Below, one piece after another: positions 34,619 through 43,057 of a DNA stretch of 64,000 bases. The stretch lies in contig JAFUVY010000015.1 in the NCBI GenBank assembly GCA_017477335.1, positions 1 through 64,000 of the forward strand. The letters run 5' to 3'. The DNA comes from Bacteroidales bacterium (lineage in GTDB: Bacteria > Bacteroidota > Bacteroidia > Bacteroidales > UBA932). The notes under the pieces are model-generated. The model was not told where the DNA came from and ran no database searches. It saw nothing but the letters and a program-made list of their open reading frames with translations. Numbering within the stretch: the first letter of the stretch is position 1; each line of letters starts with the position of its first letter. The position numbers were made by a program, and so were the translations under genes.

Positions 34619-34634
34619 CAAATCGGTACTTTTG
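34604..34634 (+). promoter_or_regulatory. pyrH promoter
   Basis: TTG (34604-34606), a 20-base spacer and TACTTTTG (34627-34634) match the consensus; leader about 17 bases. It overlaps the divergent sdhC promoter over 34604-34618. Confidence 0.72.
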
Positions 34635-34655
34635 TTAAATCAAATTTTGTTAAAA

Positions 34656-35360
34656 ATGTACAAAAGAGTATTGCTTAAGCTCAGCGGAGAGAGCCTCGGA
34701 GGCCCCGCAGGAAAAGGTCTTGACACAGCCTGGCTGGAGGCCTATGCAAAAGAAATAGCCGCAGCCGCAAAGGCCGGCATGCAGATAGCCATAGTCAACG
34801 GCGGAGGAAATATCTTCCGCGGCCTGCAGGGCGTGGGCAAGGGTTTCGACCGCGTGGACGGCGACAAGATGGGAATGCTTGCAACCGTTATCAACTCCCT
34901 GGCTCTGAGCATGTTCATAAAGGCCGAGGGCGTGGATGCGGTGGTCTTCACCTCCACCCCCATGGAGCCCCACGCAAAGTACTACATGAGGGACGATGCA
35001 GTGGCGGTCCTGGAACGCGGCGGCGTGGCACTCATAGCCGGCGGAACAGGCAATCCTTTCTTTACCACGGACTCCGGAGCCGCCCTCAGGGCTCTTGAAA
35101 TAGGGGCCGACGCCCTCCTTAAAGGCACGCGCGTTGACGGCGTTTACACCGCAGACCCTGAAAAAGACCCGAATGCAGTGAAATACGACAGCCTGTCCTT
35201 TGACGAGGCCATATCCAAACATCTGAAAGTGATGGACCAGACCGCCTATGCCCTCTGCCAGGACGGCAACATGCCCATCATAGTCTTTGACATGAACGCT
35301 TCCGGCAACCTCACCCGCCTCCTTGCAGGCGAGAAAGTAGGCACCCTGGTCCACCCGTAA
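34656..35360 (+). CDS. pyrH: UMP kinase
   Basis: PyrH phosphorylates UMP to UDP and is essential for pyrimidine nucleotide and cell-envelope precursor supply. The 234-residue protein has KLSGESLGG, IVNGGGNIFRG, TGNPFFTTDSGAALRALEIGAD and the KGTRVDGVYTADPEKDP motif of bacterial hexameric UMP kinases. I use the ATG at 34656, since it begins at the family-typical MYKRVLLKLSGE; a TTG 24 bases upstream falls inside the -7 box. It converges on the M23 genes with 6 bases between stops and no terminator. Confidence 0.97.
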   Translation: MYKRVLLKLSGESLGGPAGKGLDTAWLEAYAKEIAAAAKAGMQIAIVNGGGNIFRGLQGVGKGFDRVDGDKMGMLATVINSLALSMFIKAEGVDAVVFTSTPMEPHAKYYMRDDAVAVLERGGVALIAGGTGNPFFTTDSGAALRALEIGADALLKGTRVDGVYTADPEKDPNAVKYDSLSFDEAISKHLKVMDQTAYALCQDGNMPIIVFDMNASGNLTRLLAGEKVGTLVHP

Positions 35361-35366
35361 CGGGCA

Positions 35367-36266
35367 TCAGTCCATGGCCTGGGTGGTGGAAGCGGACAGA
35401 TAAAGCAATTTTGAGTACTCTTCCGGCGTAATACTGGCAAAGAGGTGATTCACCGGGTCCAGGACTACACTGTCCCTATAGACTTCGTAGTGAAGGTGCG
35501 GTGCGGACACGGAAGGCGTTATGCCTACGGTTCCTATCCGCTGGCCCTGCTTTACATGTTTCCCGCGTGAAGTAAATACGTCTCCAAGAAGGCAGTAGCG
35601 GGTTTTGTAGCCGTTGCCGTGGTCAATTTCCACCGTGTTGCCAAGCCCGCGGTGGGTACGGGTGACGGAGCAGACCACTCCGTTTGCCGCCGCATAGACG
35701 GGCGTACCCTGGGGGGCTATGAGGTCCAGGCCGTCGTGCCGGAGTTCAAGGCCGTGGACGGGATTGTGCTTCTGCCCCACGGAGGCGCCGGTCTGGACGT
35801 AAGACAGGTTCTCCAGCGGGCGGGTGAGGGGCGGGATGGAATCGGCCCGGGAGGAGAGGAGGGCGAAGATGTCGGCAAAGCGGCGGTCCACGCTTGCGGC
35901 TTTTTCCAGGACCTTGCCGGCGGTGGTTTCGGCCGATGCCAGGTAGAAACTCTCCGACAGGGAATCACTGTCCGCTATGATTTCCGCGGCGGTGACATTG
36001 TCCAGTGACGGGGCCTTGGCAGAGAAGAGGGTTTCGTAGATGGAACCGTCCTTTTCCACCAGACCGTCAATCACGTCTTCTATAAGTTCCTCACGCTCGG
36101 ACATTTCCTTGAACATGGAGGCATAAAGACGGTTTTCCCTTGCAAGGCGGCTTTCCTCCGCCGTGGAGAAAAACAGGGCGAAGAGGGCATAAAACAAAAT
36201 CGCAAACGCCAGGGAGAAAACCAGGTAGCGGAGCACCGCCGATACCATTTTGGGAAACTTCGCCAT
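35367..36266 (-). CDS. M23 (LytM-type) membrane protein with a degraded active site
   Basis: This 299-residue protein has one N-terminal membrane helix (about 11-34), a coiled-coil/helical stretch (about 38-140) and a C-terminal LytM fold. Zinc ligands H177 and D181 (HDGLD) and H257/H259 (HLH) are present, but the catalytic His expected in an RYAHL-like motif is absent: the protein reads RYCLLG at 223-228. Its paralogue directly upstream keeps that His. M23 proteins with lost catalytic residues act as activators of cell-wall amidases (EnvC/NlpD) or as structural partners, so a regulatory role is plausible. It overlaps the paralogue by one base (TAATG). Confidence 0.85.
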   Translation of the reverse strand: MAKFPKMVSAVLRYLVFSLAFAILFYALFALFFSTAEESRLARENRLYASMFKEMSEREELIEDVIDGLVEKDGSIYETLFSAKAPSLDNVTAAEIIADSDSLSESFYLASAETTAGKVLEKAASVDRRFADIFALLSSRADSIPPLTRPLENLSYVQTGASVGQKHNPVHGLELRHDGLDLIAPQGTPVYAAANGVVCSVTRTHRGLGNTVEIDHGNGYKTRYCLLGDVFTSRGKHVKQGQRIGTVGITPSVSAPHLHYEVYRDSVVLDPVNHLFASITPEEYSKLLYLSASTTQAMD

Positions 36267-37219
36267 TACTTTTCCGGCCTCCTTACCAGTGCTTTGTAGT
36301 CCTCCGGAGAAAGGTCCAGGTCCATGTAATATGCGGGATTCACAAAGTCCTTGCGGTACAGCACCTCGTAATGGAGGTGAGCTCCGGTAACCCTGCCGCT
36401 CCTGCCGCTGAGACCGATGAAGTCTCCCCTCGTGAGACGGTCACCTTCCTGGACGTCAATTCTGGACATGTGCGCATAACGGGTGCGGTAACCGAAGCCG
36501 TGATCCACGATGACGTGGTTTCCGTAGCCTTTTCTTTCATGGGCCACTTTTGTTACAACGCCGTCTCCGGTAACGTAGATTGGATTGCCCACCTTACAGG
36601 AAAAGTCCATTCCGGTGTGACGCTTGCGCCGGCCGTTGAGAGGGTCGGCCCTGTAGCCGAAGGGACTGGACATCCTGTACGTTGAGCGGTCCGTGCTTAT
36701 GGGCGATATAGCCGGGATGTGCGCCGCAAGGTCACCGGCCGACTGCTGCAGGAGGGAGATATCGTCAAAGGATTTGGACTGGATGTAGGCCCGCTTTTCC
36801 AGCACGTCCAGCTGTCCGTTGAGTTTCTTGAGGGCGGTTCCTTCCAGATTCTGGTGGCGGCCGATGTCTCCCAGACCGGAGAGGCGGACTTCCCGGGGGA
36901 TTTCGTCCATGCCGTAAACCGAGCGGTAGATCTTGTCGTCCCTGACCTCCAGCATGGAGAGCATGTCGCCGCTGCGGGCCATGCGACCGGAGAGGCGGTC
37001 GGCCCGGATGTTCCAATCGGCATTCTGCCTGCGGAGGATGGCGGTCTTGGGAAGTTCCAGCCCGGGGGCGGTTACGTTTACCCACAGGAAGAGCAGGAAA
37101 AACACAAGCCCGCCGGCCATTACGGCAAGCAGTTGTCCCGCCGTATGGTTTCCCCTCTCACGGATTTCTGCCATGAGCGTGCTGGGATTCAGTTCGTACC
37201 TGTCCTTTTTTGATGCCAT
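36266..37219 (-). CDS. M23 family peptidoglycan endopeptidase, membrane-anchored
   Basis: The 317-residue protein has one membrane helix (about 28-50), a helical linker (about 55-165) and an intact LytM domain: H201/D205 in RHTGMD, H250 in RYAHM and H281/H283 in HLHYEV. It should cut peptide cross-links in peptidoglycan in the periplasm. It is the first of a two-gene unit with the catalytically degraded M23 paralogue and is divergent from alaS. The -7 box lies only 5 bases before the chosen ATG, so either the message is leaderless or the true start is the Met at residue 16. Confidence 0.92.
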   Translation of the reverse strand: MASKKDRYELNPSTLMAEIRERGNHTAGQLLAVMAGGLVFFLLFLWVNVTAPGLELPKTAILRRQNADWNIRADRLSGRMARSGDMLSMLEVRDDKIYRSVYGMDEIPREVRLSGLGDIGRHQNLEGTALKKLNGQLDVLEKRAYIQSKSFDDISLLQQSAGDLAAHIPAISPISTDRSTYRMSSPFGYRADPLNGRRKRHTGMDFSCKVGNPIYVTGDGVVTKVAHERKGYGNHVIVDHGFGYRTRYAHMSRIDVQEGDRLTRGDFIGLSGRSGRVTGAHLHYEVLYRKDFVNPAYYMDLDLSPEDYKALVRRPEK

Positions 37220-37224
37220 TCCTG

Positions 37225-37232
37225 CAAATATA
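37225..37232 (-). promoter_or_regulatory. -7 box for the M23 gene pair
   Basis: The minus strand reads TATATTTG, 5 bases before the ATG at 37219. It is 14 bases from the plus-strand -7 box of alaS, so the -33 region of each promoter falls on the other's -7 box. Confidence 0.5.
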
Positions 37233-37246
37233 AGGATTTTTTTGAC

Positions 37247-37254
37247 TATTTTTG
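37247..37254 (+). promoter_or_regulatory. -7 box of the alaS operon promoter
   Basis: TATTTTTG matches TAnnTTTG, 34 bases before the alaS ATG. No TTTG is seen at the -33 position, where the divergent promoter's -7 box lies. Confidence 0.5.
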
Positions 37255-37288
37255 CAGGCTATTGTGACTATAAAGAATATAAGACTAT

Positions 37289-39901
37289 ATGACATCTAAG
37301 GAAATCCGGCAGAAGTATCTTGACTTCTTTGCTTCAAAGGGCCATACCGTAGTGCCCTCGGCGCCCATGGTTATCAAGAATGACCCCACCCTCATGTTCA
37401 CCAACGCTGGTATGAACCAGTTCAAGGATATTTTCCTTGGCAACACGGCGCCCAAATTCCCCAGGGCGACAGACTCCCAGAAATGCCTGAGGGTAAGCGG
37501 CAAGCATAACGACCTGGAGGCGGTTGGCCATGACGGCCGCCACCACACCATGTTCGAGATGCTGGGTAACTGGAGCTTCGGGGACTATTTCAAGTCCGAG
37601 GCCATTGACTGGGCATGGGAACTTCTCACAGAGGTTTACAAGATAGACAAGACCAAACTGTACGCAACCGTGTTCGAGGGCAGCGCCGAAGACGGCACCA
37701 CCCTGGACACCGAGGCTCGCGAAGCCTGGCTGCGTCACCTCCCGGAGGACCACGTCCTTACCGGAAACAAGCACGACAATTTCTGGGAAATGGGCGACAC
37801 CGGCCCCTGCGGCCCCTGCTCGGAGATCCACATCGACCTCCGCTCCGACGAGGAGATTGCCCGCATCCCCGGCCGCGAACTGGTGAATACGGACAACGAC
37901 GAGGTCATTGAAATCTGGAACCTGGTGTTCATGCAGTACGAACGCAAAGCCGACGGCCACCTGGAACCCCTTCCCGCCAACAACATTGATACCGGCATGG
38001 GTTTCGAGCGCCTTTGCATGATACTCCAGAACAAGAAGAGCAACTACGAGACGGACGTGTTCAGCGGCCTTATCGGCAAGGTGGAGGAATTCTCCGGCCA
38101 TAAATATGCCGAGGGCGGCAACGTGGAGGTTGCCATGAGGGTCATAGCGGACCACATCCGCGCAATCGCCTTCTCCATTGCTGACGGCCAGCTGCCCTCC
38201 AACGTGAAGGCCGGCTACGTAATCAGGCGCATCCTCCGCCGTGCAGTCCGCTACGGATATACTTTCCTTGGATTCGGCGAACCCTTCCTCTGCCGTCTCA
38301 TCCCCCAGCTGGTTGCAGACATGGGCGAGGCCTATCCCGAACTGAAGGCTCAGCAGCAGCTCATCTCCAACGTCATCCGCGAAGAGGAGAACGCCTTCCT
38401 CCGCACCCTGGACCGCGGTATCCGCATGCTGGAGGACAACATGGCCCGCAACGCGGACACCAAGGTGGTTGCCGGCAAGGACGCTTTTGTCCTTTACGAC
38501 ACCTACGGCTTCCCCATCGACCTTACGGAACTCATTGCCGCGGAAAAAGGCTATACCGTGGACATCAAGGGCTTCAACGTGGAGCTGGACAAGCAGAAAG
38601 AGCGTGCCCGCAACGCCACCGCCAACGAGTTTGGTGACTGGATGGTATTCAGGGAGGCCGATGTGGTATTTGAAGGTTATGACACCCTGAGGGTTGACGG
38701 TGCCCGCCTCCTGAAGCAGCGTACCGTAAAGCAGAAGAACAAGGAGTACTTCCAGCTGGTCTTTGACCGCACTCCTTTCTATGCGGAAATGGGCGGCCAG
38801 GTTGGCGACACCGGTTACATTGAAGGTGAAAACGGCGAACGCATCCAGATCCTGAACACCGTAAAGGAAAACAACCTTACCATACATCTTGCAGAACGTC
38901 TGCCTTCCCACAGCACGCAGAGTTTCTCCCTGGTGGTGGACAATGTTCGCCGCCGCCACATCCAGAACAACCACAGCTGCACGCACCTGCTGCACCAGGC
39001 CCTGAGGGTTGTGCTTGGAACACACGTGGAGCAGAAGGGCTCCTTTGTGGGTCCTGACTACTTCCGCTTTGACTTCTCCCACTTCCAGAAGATGAGTGAC
39101 GAGGAGCTCAGGAATGTGGAAATAAGGGTGAACCAGCTCATCCGCTCGGACTTCCCGCTCGTAGAAAAGCGTGACGCCACAATGGACGAGGCCAAGGCCA
39201 TGGGCGCCATGGCCCTGTTTGGAGAAAAGTACGGCGACGTGGTACGCGTAGTCCGCTTTGGAGACTCCGTAGAGCTTTGCGGCGGAACCCATACGCCCAG
39301 AACAGGCACTATAGGCCTGTTCAAGATTGTATCCGAAAGCGCAGTTGCCGCCGGCGTCCGCCGCATAGAGGCCGTCACCGGCGCCAAGGCTTTGGAGGCA
39401 ATCCATAACATGGAGGACGTCCTGAAGGGTCTCAAGAACCTTATGAACAATGTGCCTGACCTCCCCGCCGCGATTGAAAAGCTGCTGGCGGAGAATGCCG
39501 AAGCCCACAAGAAACTGGAAGCCGTCGCCTCAGAGAAGGCAGCTGCTCTTGCAGAGAAGCTTTACGCCCGGGCGGAGACCGTGAACGGAATCAGGCTCAT
39601 CCGCTTTGACTCCAGCATAGATCCCCAGATGGCCCGCGTGGTTGCTGCCAACCTTCAGAAGAAGGCGGAAAATCTGGCCCTGGCAGGGGCTTTCGCCTAT
39701 GACAACAAGCCCAATCTGCTGCTGATGTATTCCGCAGACCTTGTAGCAAAGGGCAAGAACGCCGGCAAGGACATCCGCGAAGCCGCCAAGTTCATTCAGG
39801 GCGGTGGCGGCGGACAGCCCGCACTTGCTACCGCGGGCGGACGCCTTGTGGAAGGCCTCCCGGAAGCCCTTGAGGCACTTGTAAACATTGCCGTGAAGTA
39901 A
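37289..39901 (+). CDS. alaS: Alanine--tRNA ligase
   Basis: The 870-residue AlaRS charges tRNA-Ala. It has the class II core ([38 protein letters not shown]), the editing domain with [12 protein letters not shown] and the [10 protein letters not shown] zinc/editing motif, and a C-Ala domain with [14 protein letters not shown]. It is full length. It begins a three-gene operon with the LptG-Fmt fusion, whose ATG starts immediately after the alaS stop, and thiamine pyrophosphokinase. Pairing with formyltransferase makes this operon partly translation-related. Confidence 0.98.
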   Translation: MTSKEIRQKYLDFFASKGHTVVPSAPMVIKNDPTLMFTNAGMNQFKDIFLGNTAPKFPRATDSQKCLRVSGKHNDLEAVGHDGRHHTMFEMLGNWSFGDYFKSEAIDWAWELLTEVYKIDKTKLYATVFEGSAEDGTTLDTEAREAWLRHLPEDHVLTGNKHDNFWEMGDTGPCGPCSEIHIDLRSDEEIARIPGRELVNTDNDEVIEIWNLVFMQYERKADGHLEPLPANNIDTGMGFERLCMILQNKKSNYETDVFSGLIGKVEEFSGHKYAEGGNVEVAMRVIADHIRAIAFSIADGQLPSNVKAGYVIRRILRRAVRYGYTFLGFGEPFLCRLIPQLVADMGEAYPELKAQQQLISNVIREEENAFLRTLDRGIRMLEDNMARNADTKVVAGKDAFVLYDTYGFPIDLTELIAAEKGYTVDIKGFNVELDKQKERARNATANEFGDWMVFREADVVFEGYDTLRVDGARLLKQRTVKQKNKEYFQLVFDRTPFYAEMGGQVGDTGYIEGENGERIQILNTVKENNLTIHLAERLPSHSTQSFSLVVDNVRRRHIQNNHSCTHLLHQALRVVLGTHVEQKGSFVGPDYFRFDFSHFQKMSDEELRNVEIRVNQLIRSDFPLVEKRDATMDEAKAMGAMALFGEKYGDVVRVVRFGDSVELCGGTHTPRTGTIGLFKIVSESAVAAGVRRIEAVTGAKALEAIHNMEDVLKGLKNLMNNVPDLPAAIEKLLAENAEAHKKLEAVASEKAAALAEKLYARAETVNGIRLIRFDSSIDPQMARVVAANLQKKAENLALAGAFAYDNKPNLLLMYSADLVAKGKNAGKDIREAAKFIQGGGGGQPALATAGGRLVEGLPEALEALVNIAVK

Positions 39902-42337
39902 ATGAGTAAACTGGACCGGTTTCTGCTGCGTAGCTTCGTGGGATCGTTTCTGGCGATCTTCGGGATAGTTACGTTCATACTGGTCCTTCAGTTCTTGTGG
40001 CTGTACATTGACGAGCTGGTGGGAAAGGGCCTGGAGTTCAAGGTGATACTTGAATTCATGATGTGGGGCAGTTGTCAGACTCTCCCCCTGGCCATCCCCC
40101 TTGCAACGCTGCTCTCTTCCATGATGACACTGGGTCAGATGGGAGAGCAGTTTGAGCTTACGGCCATGAAGGCTTCCGGCATTTCGCTGGTTCGCATTTT
40201 GGCGCCGATGATTGCGGTGGCCGTAATAATAAGCGTAGGAGCATTCTACATCGGCGACCGGCTCGTTCCCTATTCCATCAACCAGATTTACACCATGAGG
40301 GACGATATCGGCCGGACAAAATCCGAGATTAAAATCCCTACCGGAACTTTCTACGACGGCATAGAGGGCTATATCCTCAGGGTGGGCAGCCGGGACGAGG
40401 GCGGCATGATGCACGACATCCAGGTGTACGACCACACGGTAGGAAAGGGCAACACCCGCATCACGGTGGCGGACAGCGGCATGATAAAGATGTCAAAGAG
40501 CAAGGACTACCTTACCTTTGAACTTTACAGCGGCACCAACTATACGGAGAACAACAAACGGCGCTACAGGGATACTACCCTGGCCCTGCAGAGGCTCCAT
40601 TTCCAGAAGCAGGGGCTGGTGATACCGCTGGAAAACTACGCTTTCCATCATTCCGATTCCGCCCGTTACGGGGAACAGGTGCGTTCCATGAGCCTGCACG
40701 ACCTGCATCACGGGCACGATTCCCTGTCGGCCCTTGTGGACAGTGGTACGGAAAGGCATATAAAGGAGTTCTACAACCAGGCCGGGCTCAGCTTCACAAA
40801 GCAGCTGGACACCACCTGGAAAAACTACGGATCTTCCCTGCCCGTACCGGAGGAATCCAGGTGGAAGGATGACAAGGACAAACTGCGCTCACTGGAATCG
40901 GCCGCAGCGGCTGCGGGACAGTATGCCGCGGTCCTTCGCTCGCAGAGCATAGATTCCTACGACTACACCAGGCTCATTCACCGTACGGACGTGGAGATTT
41001 GGAAAAAGTACGCCCAGGCACTGGCATGCCTGCTGCTGTTTTTCATTGGAGCGCCCGTCGGAGCCATCCTCAAAAAGGGCGGCCTGGGCACGCCGGCAAT
41101 CATAAGCATGCTCTTCTTCGTGCTCTACTGGGTGGTGGACATTACCGGGGAGAGGCTGGCCAACAATGGCACCGTGAATGCGTTCCTGGGCAAGTTCGTA
41201 TCGGCCTTTGTGCTGGCGCCGATAGGCGGATTCCTGACCGCGAAAGCCGTACAGGACAAGAGCGTGTTCAACCTGGACGGCGGCAAGATATGGTTCAGGA
41301 GAGTAAAAAGCAAATTAATACGTATGTTCAGAAAGACAAGAATAGTTTACATGGGCACGCCGGAGTTCTCCGTGGGACCTCTGGATGCACTCAGGAAGAA
41401 AGGATACAATGTGGTTGGCGTGGTTACCGCACCGGACAAGCCCAGCGGACGCGGGCTCAAGGTGAACCAATCGGCCGTAAAGGTTTATGCCGATGCCAAC
41501 GGCATCCCTACCCTGCAACCCGAGAAGCTCAAGGACGAGGAATTCCTGAAAGCCCTTGGTGCCTGGAAGGCCGATATGTTTGTGGTGGTGGGCTTCCGCA
41601 TGCTGCCGGAGGTGGTCTGGAGAATGCCCAGGCTTGGAACCTTCAACCTGCACGCCGCCCTGCTGCCGCAGTACCGCGGCGCCGCTCCAATCAACTGGGC
41701 TGTCATTAACGGAGAGAACATAAGCGGTGTCACTACCTTTATGATTGATGCAAAGATAGATACCGGCGGGATTATCCTCAGGAGCGAATGCCGAATTGAG
41801 CCGGACGACACCGCCGGAACCCTGCATGACAAGCTCATGGAGATTGGCTCCGAACTGGTTGTGGAAACGGTAGAGGGCATCATACAGCACAATATTGAAA
41901 CCCGTACGCAGAGGAGCTTCATCCAGGGCGACGAACTTCTGAAGCCTGCTCCCAAGCTCACTCACGAGTTGCAGCACATCCAGTGGGACGCTCCCACAAA
42001 GACAGTGTTCAATCTTATCCGCGGTCTGTCCCCTTACCCCTGCGCCTATACGGAACTGGTAAAGGACGGGAACGCCACCATGCTCAAGATTTTCTACGGA
42101 GAAATGCGTTACGACCTTCACGCCGCTCCCGGAACGGTGCTCAGCGACGGAAAGAGCTACATCGCAATAGCCACCGCAGACGGTGCGATAGAACTACGTG
42201 ACATCCAGCTTGCCGGCAAGAGGCGCATGGATGCAAAGGCTTTCCTTCTTGGCTTCCGTGAACCTGAGAGTTACACTACTTCCGAGGGTACTTCCAACGC
42301 AGAGCTGGAAAAGGCCAAGCCCATTCCCAATGAGTAG
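39902..42337 (+). CDS. lptG-fmt: Fusion of LptG-like permease (N) and methionyl-tRNA formyltransferase (C)
   Basis: One open frame of 811 codons holds two complete proteins. Residues 1 to about 455 form an LptF/LptG-family permease: membrane helix near 10-32, two more within 50-120, a periplasmic beta domain about 125-335, and three helices within 345-450. LptG helps extract LPS from the inner membrane. From residue 475 (ATG at 41324) follows a full Fmt: RIVYMGTPEF, TAPDKPSGRG, NLHAALLPQYRGAAPIN and DAKIDTGG with the catalytic Asn, His and Asp, plus the C-terminal tRNA-binding domain. No stop separates them; the linker is about 15 basic residues. LptG ends in the cytoplasm, so the fusion is topologically possible. 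Internal initiation at 41324 could also release free Fmt; AGGAGAG lies about 20 bases upstream, far for a ribosome site. Confidence 0.9.
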   Translation: MSKLDRFLLRSFVGSFLAIFGIVTFILVLQFLWLYIDELVGKGLEFKVILEFMMWGSCQTLPLAIPLATLLSSMMTLGQMGEQFELTAMKASGISLVRILAPMIAVAVIISVGAFYIGDRLVPYSINQIYTMRDDIGRTKSEIKIPTGTFYDGIEGYILRVGSRDEGGMMHDIQVYDHTVGKGNTRITVADSGMIKMSKSKDYLTFELYSGTNYTENNKRRYRDTTLALQRLHFQKQGLVIPLENYAFHHSDSARYGEQVRSMSLHDLHHGHDSLSALVDSGTERHIKEFYNQAGLSFTKQLDTTWKNYGSSLPVPEESRWKDDKDKLRSLESAAAAAGQYAAVLRSQSIDSYDYTRLIHRTDVEIWKKYAQALACLLLFFIGAPVGAILKKGGLGTPAIISMLFFVLYWVVDITGERLANNGTVNAFLGKFVSAFVLAPIGGFLTAKAVQDKSVFNLDGGKIWFRRVKSKLIRMFRKTRIVYMGTPEFSVGPLDALRKKGYNVVGVVTAPDKPSGRGLKVNQSAVKVYADANGIPTLQPEKLKDEEFLKALGAWKADMFVVVGFRMLPEVVWRMPRLGTFNLHAALLPQYRGAAPINWAVINGENISGVTTFMIDAKIDTGGIILRSECRIEPDDTAGTLHDKLMEIGSELVVETVEGIIQHNIETRTQRSFIQGDELLKPAPKLTHELQHIQWDAPTKTVFNLIRGLSPYPCAYTELVKDGNATMLKIFYGEMRYDLHAAPGTVLSDGKSYIAIATADGAIELRDIQLAGKRRMDAKAFLLGFREPESYTTSEGTSNAELEKAKPIPNE

Positions 42338-42968
42338 GGTCTGTATAGTCTGTGACGGGGAGTTCCCATCAGGCGAGTATCCGCTGTATCTGCTGGAGTC
42401 GGCAGACCGCGTGGTGTGCTGCGACGGGGCCCTGGAGAAAATCCTGCAATGGGGCCGGCGGGAGCCGGACGCCGTGGTAGGAGACATGGACACTTTGCCG
42501 GAGGATCTGTGCCGGAAGTATTCACATATTATATATAAGGTAGATGAGCAGGACTACAATGACCTTGTAAAGGCCATGCGCTTTGTCCTTGCCACCTGGC
42601 CGGACACCTTGCAGATTGATATTCTGGGGGCATCCGGCATGAGGGAAGACCACACTATAGGCAACTACGGACTGTTGATGGATTTCCCGCGGATTCTGCC
42701 GCTGGGGGACATCTCCGTGGAAATGGTCTCCGACTACGGAACCGCTTTCTGCGTTACGGACAGCTGCGAGTTGCATCTTGGAGAAGGCCGACGGATTTCC
42801 CTTTTCAGTGCGGACAACAGCCTGAGCCTTCATTCAGAAGGACTTGAGTGGCCCACAGACGGCGTGGTGTTCGACGCCTGGTGGAAAGCCACCCTCAACC
42901 GCACATCCGCCCCCGTCATCAAACTCAGCTTCTCCCACCCTTCCCGCCTCCTTGTAATCATTGACTGA
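42330..42968 (+). CDS. thiN: Thiamine pyrophosphokinase
   Basis: The 212-residue enzyme converts thiamine to thiamine diphosphate. Family motifs are CDGEFPSG, ADRVVCCDGALEKIL, PDAVVGDMDTL, and GASGMREDHTIGN. I choose the ATG at 42330 (MSRVCIVCDG), which overlaps the fmt stop region by 8 bases and suits translational coupling; the open frame continues upstream inside fmt but that part has no family similarity. No TPP riboswitch is present at this internal position. Confidence 0.92.
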   Translation: MSRVCIVCDGEFPSGEYPLYLLESADRVVCCDGALEKILQWGRREPDAVVGDMDTLPEDLCRKYSHIIYKVDEQDYNDLVKAMRFVLATWPDTLQIDILGASGMREDHTIGNYGLLMDFPRILPLGDISVEMVSDYGTAFCVTDSCELHLGEGRRISLFSADNSLSLHSEGLEWPTDGVVFDAWWKATLNRTSAPVIKLSFSHPSRLLVIID

Positions 42969-43057
42969 TTTTCTTTTCCTGACGGCCGCGGGCCCCTCCC
43001 GTTCACAAAGCCACGGGCGGCTATGCCGTCCGAAGCCCTATCCCCTTCCTGACTAAA

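Noticed and set aside
37334..39508. 724-codon minus-strand frame opposite alaS
   Set aside because: AlaS is complete and highly conserved; the opposite frame has no family features.
42981..43030. GC-rich inverted repeats (GACGGC/GCCGTC and CCCGT/ACGGG) between thiN and the U32 gene
   Set aside because: Stems are short with large or bulged loops and no T-tract, so I do not call a terminator.
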